Below are positions 31,825-40,818 of a stretch of 64,000 bases of DNA, one piece after another. The stretch is from Armatimonadota bacterium (GTDB lineage: Bacteria; Armatimonadota; Zipacnadia; JAUWAU01), in the NCBI GenBank assembly GCA_030601885.1, contig JAUWAU010000028.1, positions 1 through 64,000 of the forward strand, in the 5' to 3' direction. The notes under the pieces were generated by a model, which did not search any database, had not been told where the DNA came from, and worked only from the letters and a program-made list of their open reading frames with translations. The position numbers and the translations under genes were made by a program. Position 1 is the first letter of the stretch, and each line of letters starts with the position of its first letter.

Positions 31825-32574
31825 TCATTCCTCTTCCTCGTCCTCCACGCGACGCTCCAGCCAACGCGCGCGTCGCTGTCTTGCCGCCGGGATCAGTTGC
31901 TCGGCAGCCGTAAGCGCCTTCGGGCTCCAGCAGGCCTGCTTGGCCATCCATTTCATGTCGAGATACCGACGATTCCGGATGGCGGCCCGCCCGTACATAC
32001 CAGCCGCTTGCTGGCGCCTGCCCTGCGCCAGGTAGCCGATTCCGAGTCCAGCCAGGCAGTCCGCCGCACCTCGGCCATCCGCGCGAGTCCTCGGAGGCAG
32101 GCCCAATGCCCTCTCCCACTCCGCAACCGCCCGGTCGATCTTCTCGTCATCGTAGAGCACGAAGGCGAGATTGTTGTGCGCGATACGCAGCCCATGGTCG
32201 AGCGCTATGGCGCGCCGGTACGCTGCCGCGGACCTTTCTGAGTCTCCGACCCGGTAGGCGGCGATGCCGAGCCCGACCCAGGCTTCGGGATTGTCCGGGT
32301 AAAGCTGGACAACCCTCTCATACTGTGCCACAGCTTCTTCGAGCCGTCCCTGCTCCTCCAGGCGCTCTGCCCTCACCAGTTCACGCTTTAGACGCGCCTT
32401 CTGCGCATAGTCATAGGCCATGAAGCCGGCGCCCGCTACGAAGACGGCGGCGCCGACCAGCGCAACCACGACGGACCCACGGCTGCCGGGCGAATCCCGT
32501 CGGGACGCAACGGGGGATGGCGCCCGGTCCGAGGCGTCCTCCTCCTCTATCGATACTTCCTCCTCATCCTGCAT
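31825..32574 (-). CDS. Membrane-anchored TPR protein, tandem paralogue without zinc ribbon
   Basis: The protein is 249 residues. An acidic N-terminus ('MQDEEEVSIEEEDASDRAPS') takes the place of the zinc ribbon. A membrane helix follows ('SVVVALVGAAVFVAGAGFMA'), then TPRs ('RLEEQGRLEEAVAQYERVVQ', 'PEAWVGLGIAAYRVGDSERS'). The C-terminal 'LDMKWMAKQACWSPKALTAA' aligns with 'IDTKWMAREAFWSAKAIEAA' of the neighbour, so the pair arose by duplication. It ends 'RRVEDEEEE', a strongly acidic tail. Both lie on the same strand about 90 bp apart. The function is unknown; a scaffold role is inferred. Confidence 0.8.
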   Translation of the reverse strand: MQDEEEVSIEEEDASDRAPSPVASRRDSPGSRGSVVVALVGAAVFVAGAGFMAYDYAQKARLKRELVRAERLEEQGRLEEAVAQYERVVQLYPDNPEAWVGLGIAAYRVGDSERSAAAYRRAIALDHGLRIAHNNLAFVLYDDEKIDRAVAEWERALGLPPRTRADGRGAADCLAGLGIGYLAQGRRQQAAGMYGRAAIRNRRYLDMKWMAKQACWSPKALTAAEQLIPAARQRRARWLERRVEDEEEE

Positions 32575-32774
32575 GGCCCGTTCTTCACTGCCCTCCCCGG
32601 CGACCAGACGCGCCGCCGGACCGCAGACTCACCTTCGACCCTCGGGAGCGTATCCGGCTCCATCGTGCGTTCACGCACGGACCCGGGGCAATTATCCCCC
32701 ACCGTCGTTCCTTGGTCAAGGGCGCAGCCTTCGGGCCGGGCACCGGCGCTTCGCCAGCCACGACCCCCGAAGCG

Positions 32775-33587
32775 TTACGGGTCAGGCACGAGCCGAATGC
32801 CCCGCGACTCAAGCGCCTGTCGAGTATGGGATGCTGCTCGTTCCAGACTTCGGAGCGCGGCCTCCGCCGAGATGCCGCGGGCCGAGACGAGAATGCGTAT
32901 TCTCACGTCTGGCCCAAAACGCTGCGGCCGCGACTTGATGTAGGCGTCCGGGTGCTTCGCCGCCACCTCAGCCAGCACCGGGCCCAGCACGGATTCGTCG
33001 CCGCAGTCGGCAACGAACACTCGCTCGGCGAAAGCGCCGCTGCCGAAGATACGCCGCAGCGTAGGCCGCAGTGCCCCTCCAAAGATTCCCTTGAGCTCGT
33101 CCGGCACACCGGGGAGCGACACGATCGTGCAGCGGTCCACCTGCAGGAGCACGCCCGGGGCGGCGCCCACGGGATTATCCAATGGCTCAGCCCCGGTGGG
33201 CAACATGGCCATCTTCCGGCGGCTCTCCGTCATCGCCGCATCTTCTACGAATCCCTGCCTCGTGAACCTGTCGTAGGCCGCTTGTACCATGGCCAGCGCC
33301 GCCTCAGATAGGGCGAGCGGCCTGTTGGCCGCCTCGGCGACGGCGGCGACTGTCACATCGTCCGCCGTGGGCCCCAGACCGCCCACCGTGAGAATCAGGC
33401 GTGACCGCCGCGCCAGCGCTCCGCGAACCTCTGCCGTGATGCCCGGCGCATCGTCCAGGATCATGGCCGTGCGCCCGACCTGCCCCCCCAAGCCAGTGAT
33501 CTGCCGGCACAACCAGTGTGTATTCGTGTCCTGGACGTCACCGCTGAGCAGCTCGTTGCCGACAGCTATTATCTCTGCCGTCTCCAT
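32775..33587 (-). CDS. CinA-like molybdopterin-binding domain protein (no amidase domain)
   Basis: The protein is about 270 residues. It matches the N-terminal MoaB/MogA-like domain of CinA: 'AEIIAVGNELLSGDVQDTNT', 'LILTVGGLGPTADDVTVAAV' and 'PVGAAPGVLLQVDRCTIVSL' with 'PGVPDELKGIF'. The middle KH-like region of CinA follows ('AYIKSRPQRFGPDVRIRILV'). It stops before the C-terminal nicotinamide-nucleotide amidase domain, so this is the COG1058 half alone; in other CinA proteins this half has ADP-ribose pyrophosphatase activity. ATG 33587 behind GGAG is preferred to the track's 33617. It follows the IF-2B-type gene by 26 bp and likely shares a transcript. Confidence 0.88.
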   Translation of the reverse strand: METAEIIAVGNELLSGDVQDTNTHWLCRQITGLGGQVGRTAMILDDAPGITAEVRGALARRSRLILTVGGLGPTADDVTVAAVAEAANRPLALSEAALAMVQAAYDRFTRQGFVEDAAMTESRRKMAMLPTGAEPLDNPVGAAPGVLLQVDRCTIVSLPGVPDELKGIFGGALRPTLRRIFGSGAFAERVFVADCGDESVLGPVLAEVAAKHPDAYIKSRPQRFGPDVRIRILVSARGISAEAALRSLERAASHTRQALESRGIRLVPDP

Positions 33588-33613
33588 AGTCGTGCTCCAT
33601 GAGTGATGCTCGA

Positions 33614-34504
33614 TCATGAACCACGCGACCTCAGACGTACGTGGATCGGGAGCGCATCAAACAGAGCCGCCAGGTCGCTCGGCCGCACCACACCGCGCTC
33701 TGTCACGACCGCCGCAAGGCAGGTCAGCGGCGTCATCTCGAAATACGTATTCTCCACACGAACGCCCTCAGCCGGCTCGGCGAGCAGCTCCGCCGGGGCC
33801 TTCGGCTCGTCCAGCCGCGGCTGCAGGCATCCGGTGCCGAGTACCTTCTCCGAACCGCACAAAACGTACACGGGCACACTTGCGCGACACGCGGCGAGAG
33901 CCAGCGGATAGGTGCCTATCTTGTTGATGATGCCATCCGGGGTGATGCCATCGGCGCCGATCCCCACAGCATCCACTTGCCCGGCATGCTGCGGCCCGGC
34001 CGCATCCGCGATCAGCGTCACGGGAACGCCCTCGGCTGCCAGCCGCCTGGCCAGCGTGACGCCCTCGAGCATCGGCCGCGACTCGGTGCAGATCACCTGG
34101 GCGCACCGACCCCGTTTCCGCGCCTCAATCAGCCACCGCAGCACGACAGAACTGAACGAGTGAGTGATGACGATGGCGTTTCTCGGCAAGAGCCGCCATG
34201 CCGCGGACGCTATCGCCCGAGGGCGCTCATGGAGCGCGGTCTTCAGGCGCTCCAGGTGTCTTCGGACGGCGAACGATAGGCCGGTTTCGGGCGCGTTGTC
34301 GGCCGCCAGGAGTGCAGTATTGACGACGTTGATTATGGACACCATGGCCGGCTGAGCCGCGAGCAGCTCCTGGGCTACTTCCCAGAGCTTGACGAGACCG
34401 TCGCCGACCGCGGCACACAGCACATCGCACGCCCGCGCCGCCAGCTCCGTGGCGCCTGAGGTGTTGTCATCGGCAATGGCCTTGATTTCGGCGAACACGT
34501 CCAT
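33614..34504 (-). CDS. IF-2B family sugar-phosphate isomerase-like protein
   Basis: This 296-residue member of the eIF-2B alpha / methylthioribose-1-phosphate isomerase / ribose-1,5-bisphosphate isomerase superfamily has the typical helical N-terminus and the conserved C-terminal Rossmann-like half: 'NAIVITHSFSSVVLRWLIEA', 'VICTESRPMLEGVTLARRLA', 'VDAVGIGADGITPDGIINKI' with 'GTYPLALAA', and the final 'ENTYFEMTPLTCLAAVVTER'. The Cys of 'CTESRP' and the Asp of 'GADGI' correspond to the isomerase active-site region. Its exact substrate is not clear; members without a full MtnA N-terminus often act on other phosphorylated sugars. The start ATG at 34504 faces the lipoprotein gene on the other strand. 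Confidence 0.83.
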   Translation of the reverse strand: MDVFAEIKAIADDNTSGATELAARACDVLCAAVGDGLVKLWEVAQELLAAQPAMVSIINVVNTALLAADNAPETGLSFAVRRHLERLKTALHERPRAIASAAWRLLPRNAIVITHSFSSVVLRWLIEARKRGRCAQVICTESRPMLEGVTLARRLAAEGVPVTLIADAAGPQHAGQVDAVGIGADGITPDGIINKIGTYPLALAACRASVPVYVLCGSEKVLGTGCLQPRLDEPKAPAELLAEPAEGVRVENTYFEMTPLTCLAAVVTERGVVRPSDLAALFDALPIHVRLRSRGS

Positions 34505-34799
34505 GGTCGGTGCTCAGTCGTTAGTAGGTAGTTCTCAGTTCGACGCGCGCTGCCGGCTTTCCCGCGCAGTGCCTGCCGCTCCGCCGGATGCCGTACGCAG
34601 TGATGCATTTCTCCCGTCCTCTGCTGCCTCCTCTGGCCATCGCCCGTGACGCACATCACATGGCCCACGCCAGGAGCCCGCACCATGATCGTCGAACATT
34701 GAAGAGAGTGCGGCCAGCGAGAAGCGTCCGTTTGCGCCGGCGCGACCGGCCACTCGCTGCTGGTCACTGACTGCCGCGTGCGCCTTGGAGGTGCAAATG

Positions 34800-36149
34800 A
34801 TGAGACAACCGAGCGTCTGGTTCCTTGGCATCGGTCTGCTGATTGCGTCCGTCGGCTGCGGCGGGGGCGGAGGGCGTCGGCGCCCGCCATTGGGCGAAGG
34901 CCTGACGAGGGCACTGCCGCTGGAGGCAGGAAACGCCTGGCACCTGCGCACACTCGGAGGGCAGAGCGATGACACCGGATCGCCGGCATGGCCGATCTCG
35001 GTATACGGCCCGGTGTCGTTTCACGGCCATTCGGCCTATGCCATCGAGGACTTCCGCGAGCGCGTCATACTATACGTCAGCTCCACAAGCCACGGCATAC
35101 GCTACTACGGCCGCCGAAACCTGGCTGACCAGGAGAACCCCGACGAGTGGCTCGTTCCGCCGGGCTACATACCCGACGGCGTACTGCCTCGCGAGTGGGA
35201 CGAGCAGCCGGTGATGATCATGTCAGATGCCGGGTCCAGGTACGGCTACTTCGTGTACGAGGTGCCGGGGTTTGAGGACATCGACACCCCGGCGGGCACC
35301 TTTGCCGATACCTACGCCATTGGATTCGGCGCCGGCGACGACTCGGGAGCCGTGCCTGACGTGCTCCTCAACCTCGCGCCAGACGTCGGCATTGTCTACG
35401 TCACGAGCTGGGGCGAGCCCGGCGTGGCCCGGAGCGCGGGCGTGCCCCTGCAGCCCCGCACTGCCACGGCCGTGGAGCGTATGCTGACGAGTGCCTACGT
35501 GGACGGATACGGCATTGGCTTGGGTGGCGGGCAGCGATACAACGTCAGCGCCTGCTTCCCGCTCCACGACGGTGATCTGCGGCAATTCGTAGGAACGGAA
35601 CCGTGGTCGCAGACGGTGTCGGGCCCGACGAGCTTCGCCGGCTACGAGGACGTGTTCCTGCTCGACGAAGGACTGCAGAGCCCCAGAGCGGAGTACTGGC
35701 GGGTGGAGCCTGGTATCGGCATTCAACTCCTCGGCCAGGAAGAGGCGGCGCAGGCCTCGGTGCGCGGCGCCGGGCAGCGGCGGTGGTTGAGTCGCCACGC
35801 CGCTGGGCAGCGCAGCCGGGTGCCAATCGTCTTCACCCCGGCGTGGGAGCTTCCCGACGGCATCCGCATCGGGGAGTTTGCTGACTACATGGTGCCAGAC
35901 CAGTCCGGCGATATCGAGCGGAACGTGCTCGTAGACGTTGCCACGGTGAGCGTCCCGGCCGGAACCTTCCCCAATTGCCTGGTCTACGTTGCATCCCTTC
36001 GCGACCCGGACGGGGCCGAGTGGGACCGGCTCCTGCACACCTACGCGCCGGGGATCGGCCCGGTCCGCGTGTACTTCCCGGCTGATATGTCCGGATGGGA
36101 GCTGTCCTACGCCCGCATCGCCGGCGTCGAGTACGGCAGTGGGCCGTGA
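34800..36149 (+). CDS. Probable lipoprotein with two related beta-modules
   Basis: The protein is about 449 residues. 'FLGIGLLIASVGC' followed by a Gly-run looks like a lipoprotein signal with Cys about 20. The mature part repeats one design: 'PLEAGNAWHLRTLGG' ... 'TPAGTFADTYAIGFGAGDD' ... 'LAPDVGIVYVTSWG', and then 'LVDVATVSVPAGTFPNCLVY' ... 'YAPGIGPVRVYFPAD'. The pattern '(V/T)PAGTF...(Y/L)APx(V/I)G(I/P)V' occurs in many surface lipoproteins of unknown function. Two ATGs in tandem (34797, 34800) follow GGAGGTG; the second has better spacing. It is divergent from the IF-2B-type gene. No ligand or enzymatic role can be assigned. Confidence 0.75.
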   Translation: MRQPSVWFLGIGLLIASVGCGGGGGRRRPPLGEGLTRALPLEAGNAWHLRTLGGQSDDTGSPAWPISVYGPVSFHGHSAYAIEDFRERVILYVSSTSHGIRYYGRRNLADQENPDEWLVPPGYIPDGVLPREWDEQPVMIMSDAGSRYGYFVYEVPGFEDIDTPAGTFADTYAIGFGAGDDSGAVPDVLLNLAPDVGIVYVTSWGEPGVARSAGVPLQPRTATAVERMLTSAYVDGYGIGLGGGQRYNVSACFPLHDGDLRQFVGTEPWSQTVSGPTSFAGYEDVFLLDEGLQSPRAEYWRVEPGIGIQLLGQEEAAQASVRGAGQRRWLSRHAAGQRSRVPIVFTPAWELPDGIRIGEFADYMVPDQSGDIERNVLVDVATVSVPAGTFPNCLVYVASLRDPDGAEWDRLLHTYAPGIGPVRVYFPADMSGWELSYARIAGVEYGSGP

Positions 36150-36239
36150 CGCGTATCCGGTGATCGCGGGCACCCATTGCGGCCCGGCCTCGTGCGAGCA
36201 GGCTGAAACCGTTGAAGGTGAACTGTGCCAGGCTTGTAG

Positions 36240-36275
36240 GGTTTTTACATTTTTCTAGCAGGAATGCAAACACCG
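36240..36275 (+). promoter_or_regulatory. Conserved upstream motif, copy 1 (before the papain-type protease)
   Basis: 'TTTTTACATTTTTCTAGCAG' followed by 'GAATGCAAACACCG'. It aligns with 40931-40965 (TTTTT.C.TTTT.CTAGCAGG...GCAA..ACCG). It lies about 140 bp upstream of the start codon of the C1 protease gene. A shared control element for secreted protein genes is inferred; the factor is unknown. Confidence 0.5.
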
Positions 36276-36415
36276 TAACGAGAACTAGGGTTGAAGCACA
36301 GTGCCTGGGCCGGCTGCAGGCAGGCGCCGGGCCTGAACGCGCCTGCCGGGGAGGGGATCGGCAAGGCGGGGGCCTGTCCGGAGCGATAGTGTGTGCCTTC
36401 CGAAGGGGATCACGT

Positions 36416-38254
36416 ATGTACCTGCGAGGAGTTGCTCGTGTCCGCGCGCAGGGAGACAGCATCAAACCCAAGCTCAGACTCTGGCTCGGCTTGCTGGGCG
36501 CATGTACGCTTTGCACAGTCGCTGCGTCCATCTCGATCGCCCAGGCACAGCCATCCGTCGCGCCAGTCAATCCGGCCTTTGGGGCCTTTCGATTGGCACT
36601 GGCGCGCGGGATGTGGCCGACAATCACACCTCAGGGGTACGCACTGGGGGATATCCCCCTGTTGATAGACATGAGCCAAGTACGGCAGCAAATACCTCGG
36701 CCCGCGTTCCCCCGAGAGGGGTACGACCCATACTATGACCTGCGGGATGTCTCCGGCAAACTCCCGTCGGTGAGGAACCAGGGAGGCTGCGGGAGCTGCT
36801 GGGCGTTCGCCACCTACAGCTCGCTCGAGTGTTGTCTGAGGCCTGGAGAGATATGGGACTTTTCCGAGCACCACCTCACGAACACCCACGGATTTGATTG
36901 GGGGCCTTGTGACGGCGGCAACCGTGATATCTCCGCCGCATATCTGGCGCGGTGGAGCGGGCCGATCGATGAGGCAGATGATCCGTATGACGACGACCCG
37001 CTCACCGGCTCGCCGTCGGGTTTGTCCCCACAAAAGCACATACAGGGATTCCTCTACCTCCCAGTACGTACGAGTTCGACCGATAATGACACCGTCAAGC
37101 AGGCTGTCATGGACTACGGCGCGATCCACACGTCTATGCGTTGGGACGACGCGCGTTACAATTCCAGCTACTATGCGTACTACTACCCTGGCGGCCTCAA
37201 CACCAACCACGCGATCGCCATCGTCGGCTGGGATGATGACTTCTCGAAGAGCAAGTTCAATCCCCCCCAGCCCAGCGGCGACGGCGCCTTCATCATCAGG
37301 AATAGCTGGGGCACGGGCTTCGGAGAATCCGGCTATTTCTACATCTCGTATTATGACACAAAGCTCGGACGAACGCACAACACACTATTCCTGGAGGCCG
37401 AGGAGACGACCAACTACCCGACGGTCTACGAGTACGATCCCCTTGGTTGGGTTAGTGGTCTTGGTTGGGACGACCACGATTGGTTCGCCAACGTTTTCAC
37501 CACTGCCTATTTGGGCGAGGAATTGCGCGCGGTGAGCTTTCACGCCGCCGTGGCGAGTTCGAGCTACCAGGTCAGCATTTATCGAAATCCGACCACCCCG
37601 CCGGCCAGCGGCACTGCGGTGGCCACGGAAAGCGGCACCTTCACCTACGGCGGCTACCACACCGTAACGCTGAGCAGCCCAGTTACGCTCAGCGCCGGCG
37701 ACACATTCTCTATAGTGGTCGAGCTCACCACTCCTGGCTACGCCTGGCCCATTCCCATCGAGTATGTTTATCCAGGCTATAGCAGTGGGGCCACGGCCTT
37801 GGCCGGGCAGAGCTACATCAGCCCCGATGGGTCGGCATGGATGGACCTCACGGGCTGGGATCCCACCGCCAACTGCTGCATCAAGGCGTTCACGTCCCCG
37901 GGCCCCACGGCTGTGCGCGTGACGGACCTCTCCGCGCAGGCCGAATGCCGCCGGATTCGCCTGACCTGGCGGACGGCCATTGAAAGCAACACGGTGGGCT
38001 TCAACGTACTGAGGTCGGAACGGAAGCGGGGGCCATTCCAGAGAGTCAACACCAGGCTCATCCCGGCAGCCGCCCAGACGGACGAACTTGGCCGCTATTC
38101 GTTCCTTGATGAGACCGTGCGACCGGGCTCCGTCTATTACTATCGCATCGCCGAGGTACTGGCAAACGGGATGGTCGTGGAACATCCCGAGACCGCGAGC
38201 GGAGCGGCCTGGAGGGTCCGACTGGCGGATTTCGTTTGTCCGGAACTGCACTGA
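36416..38254 (+). CDS. Secreted papain-family (C1) cysteine protease with lectin-like and FN3-like C-terminal domains
   Basis: The protein is about 612 residues. A signal peptide ('LGLLGACTLCTVAASISIAQ') and a short pro-segment precede the C1 domain. The oxyanion Gln and catalytic Cys are in 'VRNQGGCGSCWAFATYSSLE', the His in 'NTNHAIAIVGWDDD', and the Asn in 'FIIRNSWGTGFGESGYFYIS'; all the expected residues are present. A lectin-like beta-sandwich follows ('YLGEELRAVSFHAAVASSSY'), then an FN3-like module ('CRRIRLTWRTAIESNTVGFN'). It would act on proteins outside the cell. The ATG at 36416 behind AAGGGG is preferred over the track start at 36212. Two metalloprotease genes follow with similar leaders. 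Confidence 0.9.
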   Translation: MYLRGVARVRAQGDSIKPKLRLWLGLLGACTLCTVAASISIAQAQPSVAPVNPAFGAFRLALARGMWPTITPQGYALGDIPLLIDMSQVRQQIPRPAFPREGYDPYYDLRDVSGKLPSVRNQGGCGSCWAFATYSSLECCLRPGEIWDFSEHHLTNTHGFDWGPCDGGNRDISAAYLARWSGPIDEADDPYDDDPLTGSPSGLSPQKHIQGFLYLPVRTSSTDNDTVKQAVMDYGAIHTSMRWDDARYNSSYYAYYYPGGLNTNHAIAIVGWDDDFSKSKFNPPQPSGDGAFIIRNSWGTGFGESGYFYISYYDTKLGRTHNTLFLEAEETTNYPTVYEYDPLGWVSGLGWDDHDWFANVFTTAYLGEELRAVSFHAAVASSSYQVSIYRNPTTPPASGTAVATESGTFTYGGYHTVTLSSPVTLSAGDTFSIVVELTTPGYAWPIPIEYVYPGYSSGATALAGQSYISPDGSAWMDLTGWDPTANCCIKAFTSPGPTAVRVTDLSAQAECRRIRLTWRTAIESNTVGFNVLRSERKRGPFQRVNTRLIPAAAQTDELGRYSFLDETVRPGSVYYYRIAEVLANGMVVEHPETASGAAWRVRLADFVCPELH

Positions 38255-38330
38255 CTGCTGACCCCGTAGCCCCATGCCGATCGGCTCGGCGAGTGCAACA
38301 GGTCATCACATGGGCGACTGTCCGGCTCGT

Positions 38331-38349
38331 GCGACAACGCGGTTGTCGC
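38331..38349 (+). repeat. Perfect hairpin GCGACAAC-gcg-GTTGTCGC
   Basis: An 8-bp perfect stem with a 3-base loop about 75 bp after the C1 protease stop. No T-tract follows, so an intrinsic terminator is uncertain; a REP-like role is equally possible. Confidence 0.5.
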
Positions 38350-38479
38350 CGCGCCCCAATGACCGCCTGGCACGCCTCGTAGCACATCAACCCTACGGCA
38401 GCAGTGGCCAACTGCGCGGCGCTCAGGCGAACGCCCCGTCGCCGAGTGTGTCCCATTGGACGCGTCTTGGCTTACGTTG

Positions 38480-38520
38480 GCAGGTGTGCGCGTGCCTTAC
38501 CGCGAACCCTTGCTATAGAT
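38480..38520 (+). promoter_or_regulatory. Promoter-like region before the first matrixin-like gene
   Basis: 'GGCAGGTGTGC', then 'CGCGAACC', then 'TGCTATAGAT', an extended -10-like box. The order GCAGG...GC...CG(A/C)GAA is shared with 36255-36285 and 40948-40975. Inference from comparison of three leaders. Confidence 0.4.
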
Positions 38521-38556
38521 GGGGGCCCGTGTCTGCCTGCGGAAGGAGATGACGGT

Positions 38557-40731
38557 ATGTATCTGGGCGGTGTTCGGACAGTGCAGCGGGTGTGTGTGCT
38601 GCTGTGTGCTGTTGTGTTGTTGCTGGCGCTCGCGCCGGCGGGGTGGGCGCTGGTGCCGCGCATGGACTTGCCGGCCCTCGTGGACCGATCCCAAGCAGTG
38701 ATCGTGGGGACGGTCACCGGCAAACGCTCGCGATGGGAAGAGAACGGCGGCATGATCTACACCTACGTGACGGTGCGGGTGGAGGAGGTGGTTGCCGGGG
38801 CGGTGGGACGGCCGGTGATAACGATAAAGTGCCCGGGCGGAACCGTTGGCGACATCACGTGCGAAGTCTCCGACGTGCCAAGCTTCAGCGTCGGCGAACG
38901 GGCGATTCTGTTTCTGCGGGACGAGTTCTTCAACATAGTAGGCTGGCACCAGGGGAAAAAACCCATCCGCAATGGCCGCGTGGTTGGCGAAAGGATGAGC
39001 GCCACGGCGTACTCGGGGCTGATCCGGGGCCTGGCGCGCCGCGGGCGGCCACGGGTGAGGACCGGGCGCGGCGCTGGGCCGCTCATCGTGGAGTCCGCCG
39101 TCTTGCGGGCGCCACGCGGGCGGCGCGTAGGGCTGCGGCAGACGCCTGGAGCGCTCGGAATCGGCCCGCTGGCTCCGGATGTCTTGATGAGCGACAACTT
39201 CGAGGGGGCCTGGCCCGGCGCGTGGACGCAGTACGGCAATCCCACATGGGGCAAGGACGACTACAAGCCGCACGGAGGCACATACAGCGTCTGGTGCGCC
39301 AGGGACGGCGCCGCCGGACGCGATCCGGCAACCCAGAACTATGCCAATAACATGAATGCGTGGATGGTGTACGGACCTTTCGATCTGAGCACGTACAGCT
39401 CAGCGTCGCTCGACTTCTATTTCTGGCTGTACTCCCAGTCTGGCTCGGACTTCTTCGCCTACGCGGCCTCTCCAGATGACGTGGATTACTACGGGTACCT
39501 GGCCAGCGGCAACTCGGGCGGGTGGGTGCACGAACAGCTCGACCTGACCGACTACCTGGGCGATCCCACCGTATGGATCGCCTTCATCTTCCAGAGCAAC
39601 AATACCGTCACGTTCAAGGGCGCTTTCGTTGATGACGTCAGCATTGTGGCTGAGACCGGCGGGGCTGTCATTAACTCCATCACGCCGGACGAGGAGTCGG
39701 CGGGCACAGATACCGAGGTGACCATCGACGGCCAGGACTTCGGCGCAAGCCAGGGCACGAGCGAGGTTCAGTTCTACTACGTGAGCGGCGAACCGAATAA
39801 GGTCGCAAACATCGTGTCCTGGAGCGATACGGAGATAGTGTGCACCGTCCCACAGCGAGCTAGCAGTGGCCCGGTGACCGTCGTGACGCCTGCTGGCACC
39901 AGCAATGGCTATCCGTTCACCGTCACCTTCGGCTACCTGGGCAGGCGGTGGCCCGACCCGCCGGTGCCGTCGTATGAGATCTACGAGAACACCACCGATT
40001 GCGCCGGCGAGGGCGCCGCCATCCAGGCGGCCGCCAACGAATGGAACGCGTGGACGTCGGGGACCGACTTCGAGTTCTCCTACGCGGGCAGTACCAGCCG
40101 AGCATACGGCTACGACGGACACAACATCTTGCGCTGGAACAACAATATCGGCGGCGCGATCGGGATATGCACCACCTGGTATACGGGCAGCACGATACTG
40201 GAATGCGACGTCCGGTTCGAGGACAATTTCGACTGGGCCACGGACCCCGTCACGCCCGGTGGCAGCTACGATGTGCAAACCATAGCGCTGCACGAGATGG
40301 GTCACTGGCTGTCGCTGGCTGACCTATATGGTGGCTCTGACAGCGGCAAGGTAATGTATGGGTTTGGCTCCACCGGGCAGCAGAAGCGCGAGACGGTAGC
40401 CGAGGACCGGCTAGGGCTGAACTGGATCTACAGCGAGCCCACCATTGCCTCACTGTCCTCATTCAGCGCAGCCCTCGTGGGCCGCATCGGGGCGCTCGTT
40501 GAGTTCGATTGGCTCGACCCGCGCGAAGTGGTCGGCTTCGAGCTGCACCGGCGCAGTCCTGCGATGCCGGCGTTTGAGAGAACTCGAACGCTGTGGTCAG
40601 AGCCCAATCGCCAGCACTACCGCATCCTGGATCCGAGCGGTCGGCCAGGCATGATGTATCAAGTGCGCTCGATCTACCCCGACGGCCGCCGTCAGCGCCA
40701 CGGCTCCATCGTGGCCCGGCCCGCCTTCTAA
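38557..40731 (+). CDS. Secreted matrixin-like zinc metalloprotease, copy 1
   Basis: The protein is about 724 residues with a signal peptide ('VCVLLCAVVLLLALAPAGWA'). Domains in order: an N-terminal beta-domain ('SQAVIVGTVTGKRSRWEENG', 'IKCPGGTVGDITCEV'), a jelly-roll-like module ('SDNFEGAWPGAWTQYGNP'), an IPT/TIG domain ('INSITPDEESAGTDTEVTID'), the protease, and an FN3-like tail. The protease has 'IQAAANEWNAWTSGTDFEFS', the zinc site 'TIALHEMGHWLSLADLYGG' and the Met-turn 'KVMYGFG'. The zinc motif is HExxHxxSxxD, with Ser where most metzincins have Gly. The ATG at 38557 follows GGAAGGAGATGACGGT, a leader shared with two neighbours. It is a tandem paralogue of 41083-43266. Confidence 0.85.
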   Translation: MYLGGVRTVQRVCVLLCAVVLLLALAPAGWALVPRMDLPALVDRSQAVIVGTVTGKRSRWEENGGMIYTYVTVRVEEVVAGAVGRPVITIKCPGGTVGDITCEVSDVPSFSVGERAILFLRDEFFNIVGWHQGKKPIRNGRVVGERMSATAYSGLIRGLARRGRPRVRTGRGAGPLIVESAVLRAPRGRRVGLRQTPGALGIGPLAPDVLMSDNFEGAWPGAWTQYGNPTWGKDDYKPHGGTYSVWCARDGAAGRDPATQNYANNMNAWMVYGPFDLSTYSSASLDFYFWLYSQSGSDFFAYAASPDDVDYYGYLASGNSGGWVHEQLDLTDYLGDPTVWIAFIFQSNNTVTFKGAFVDDVSIVAETGGAVINSITPDEESAGTDTEVTIDGQDFGASQGTSEVQFYYVSGEPNKVANIVSWSDTEIVCTVPQRASSGPVTVVTPAGTSNGYPFTVTFGYLGRRWPDPPVPSYEIYENTTDCAGEGAAIQAAANEWNAWTSGTDFEFSYAGSTSRAYGYDGHNILRWNNNIGGAIGICTTWYTGSTILECDVRFEDNFDWATDPVTPGGSYDVQTIALHEMGHWLSLADLYGGSDSGKVMYGFGSTGQQKRETVAEDRLGLNWIYSEPTIASLSSFSAALVGRIGALVEFDWLDPREVVGFELHRRSPAMPAFERTRTLWSEPNRQHYRILDPSGRPGMMYQVRSIYPDGRRQRHGSIVARPAF

Positions 40732-40818
40732 GCACACGCGCCACAGCACTCGCCAATGCCGCGCCGCTCAGCCGAAGGCGGCGCTGCCCAGTTCGTACGT
40801 GCGCAGCGCCGCCGCCTC
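40441..40818 (+). repeat. 378-bp duplicated segment, copy 1
   Basis: It covers the last 290 bases of the first matrixin-like gene and the following 87 bases. It matches 42976-43353 at a constant offset of 2535, with about a dozen differences by eye. The non-coding part corresponds to the 3' end of fmdE in the second copy, so here it is a broken fmdE tail. Confidence 0.9.

Larger units (their letters stand above)
38255..38556. other. Intergenic region of 302 bp before the first matrixin-like gene
   Basis: No gene is supported. It contains a perfect hairpin at 38331-38349 and, near its end, a promoter-like stretch with 'GGCAGGTGTGCGCGTGCC', 'CGCGAACC' and 'TGCTATAGAT', which partly resembles the region before the second matrixin-like gene. 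Confidence 0.5.

Noticed and set aside
38331-38349. Intrinsic terminator after the papain-type protease gene
   Set aside because: The stem is perfect but no U-tract follows on either strand, so I call it only a hairpin.
38480-38500. Sigma-54 promoter at TTGGCAGG...TGC
   Set aside because: The GG-to-GC spacing is too short for a -24/-12 promoter.
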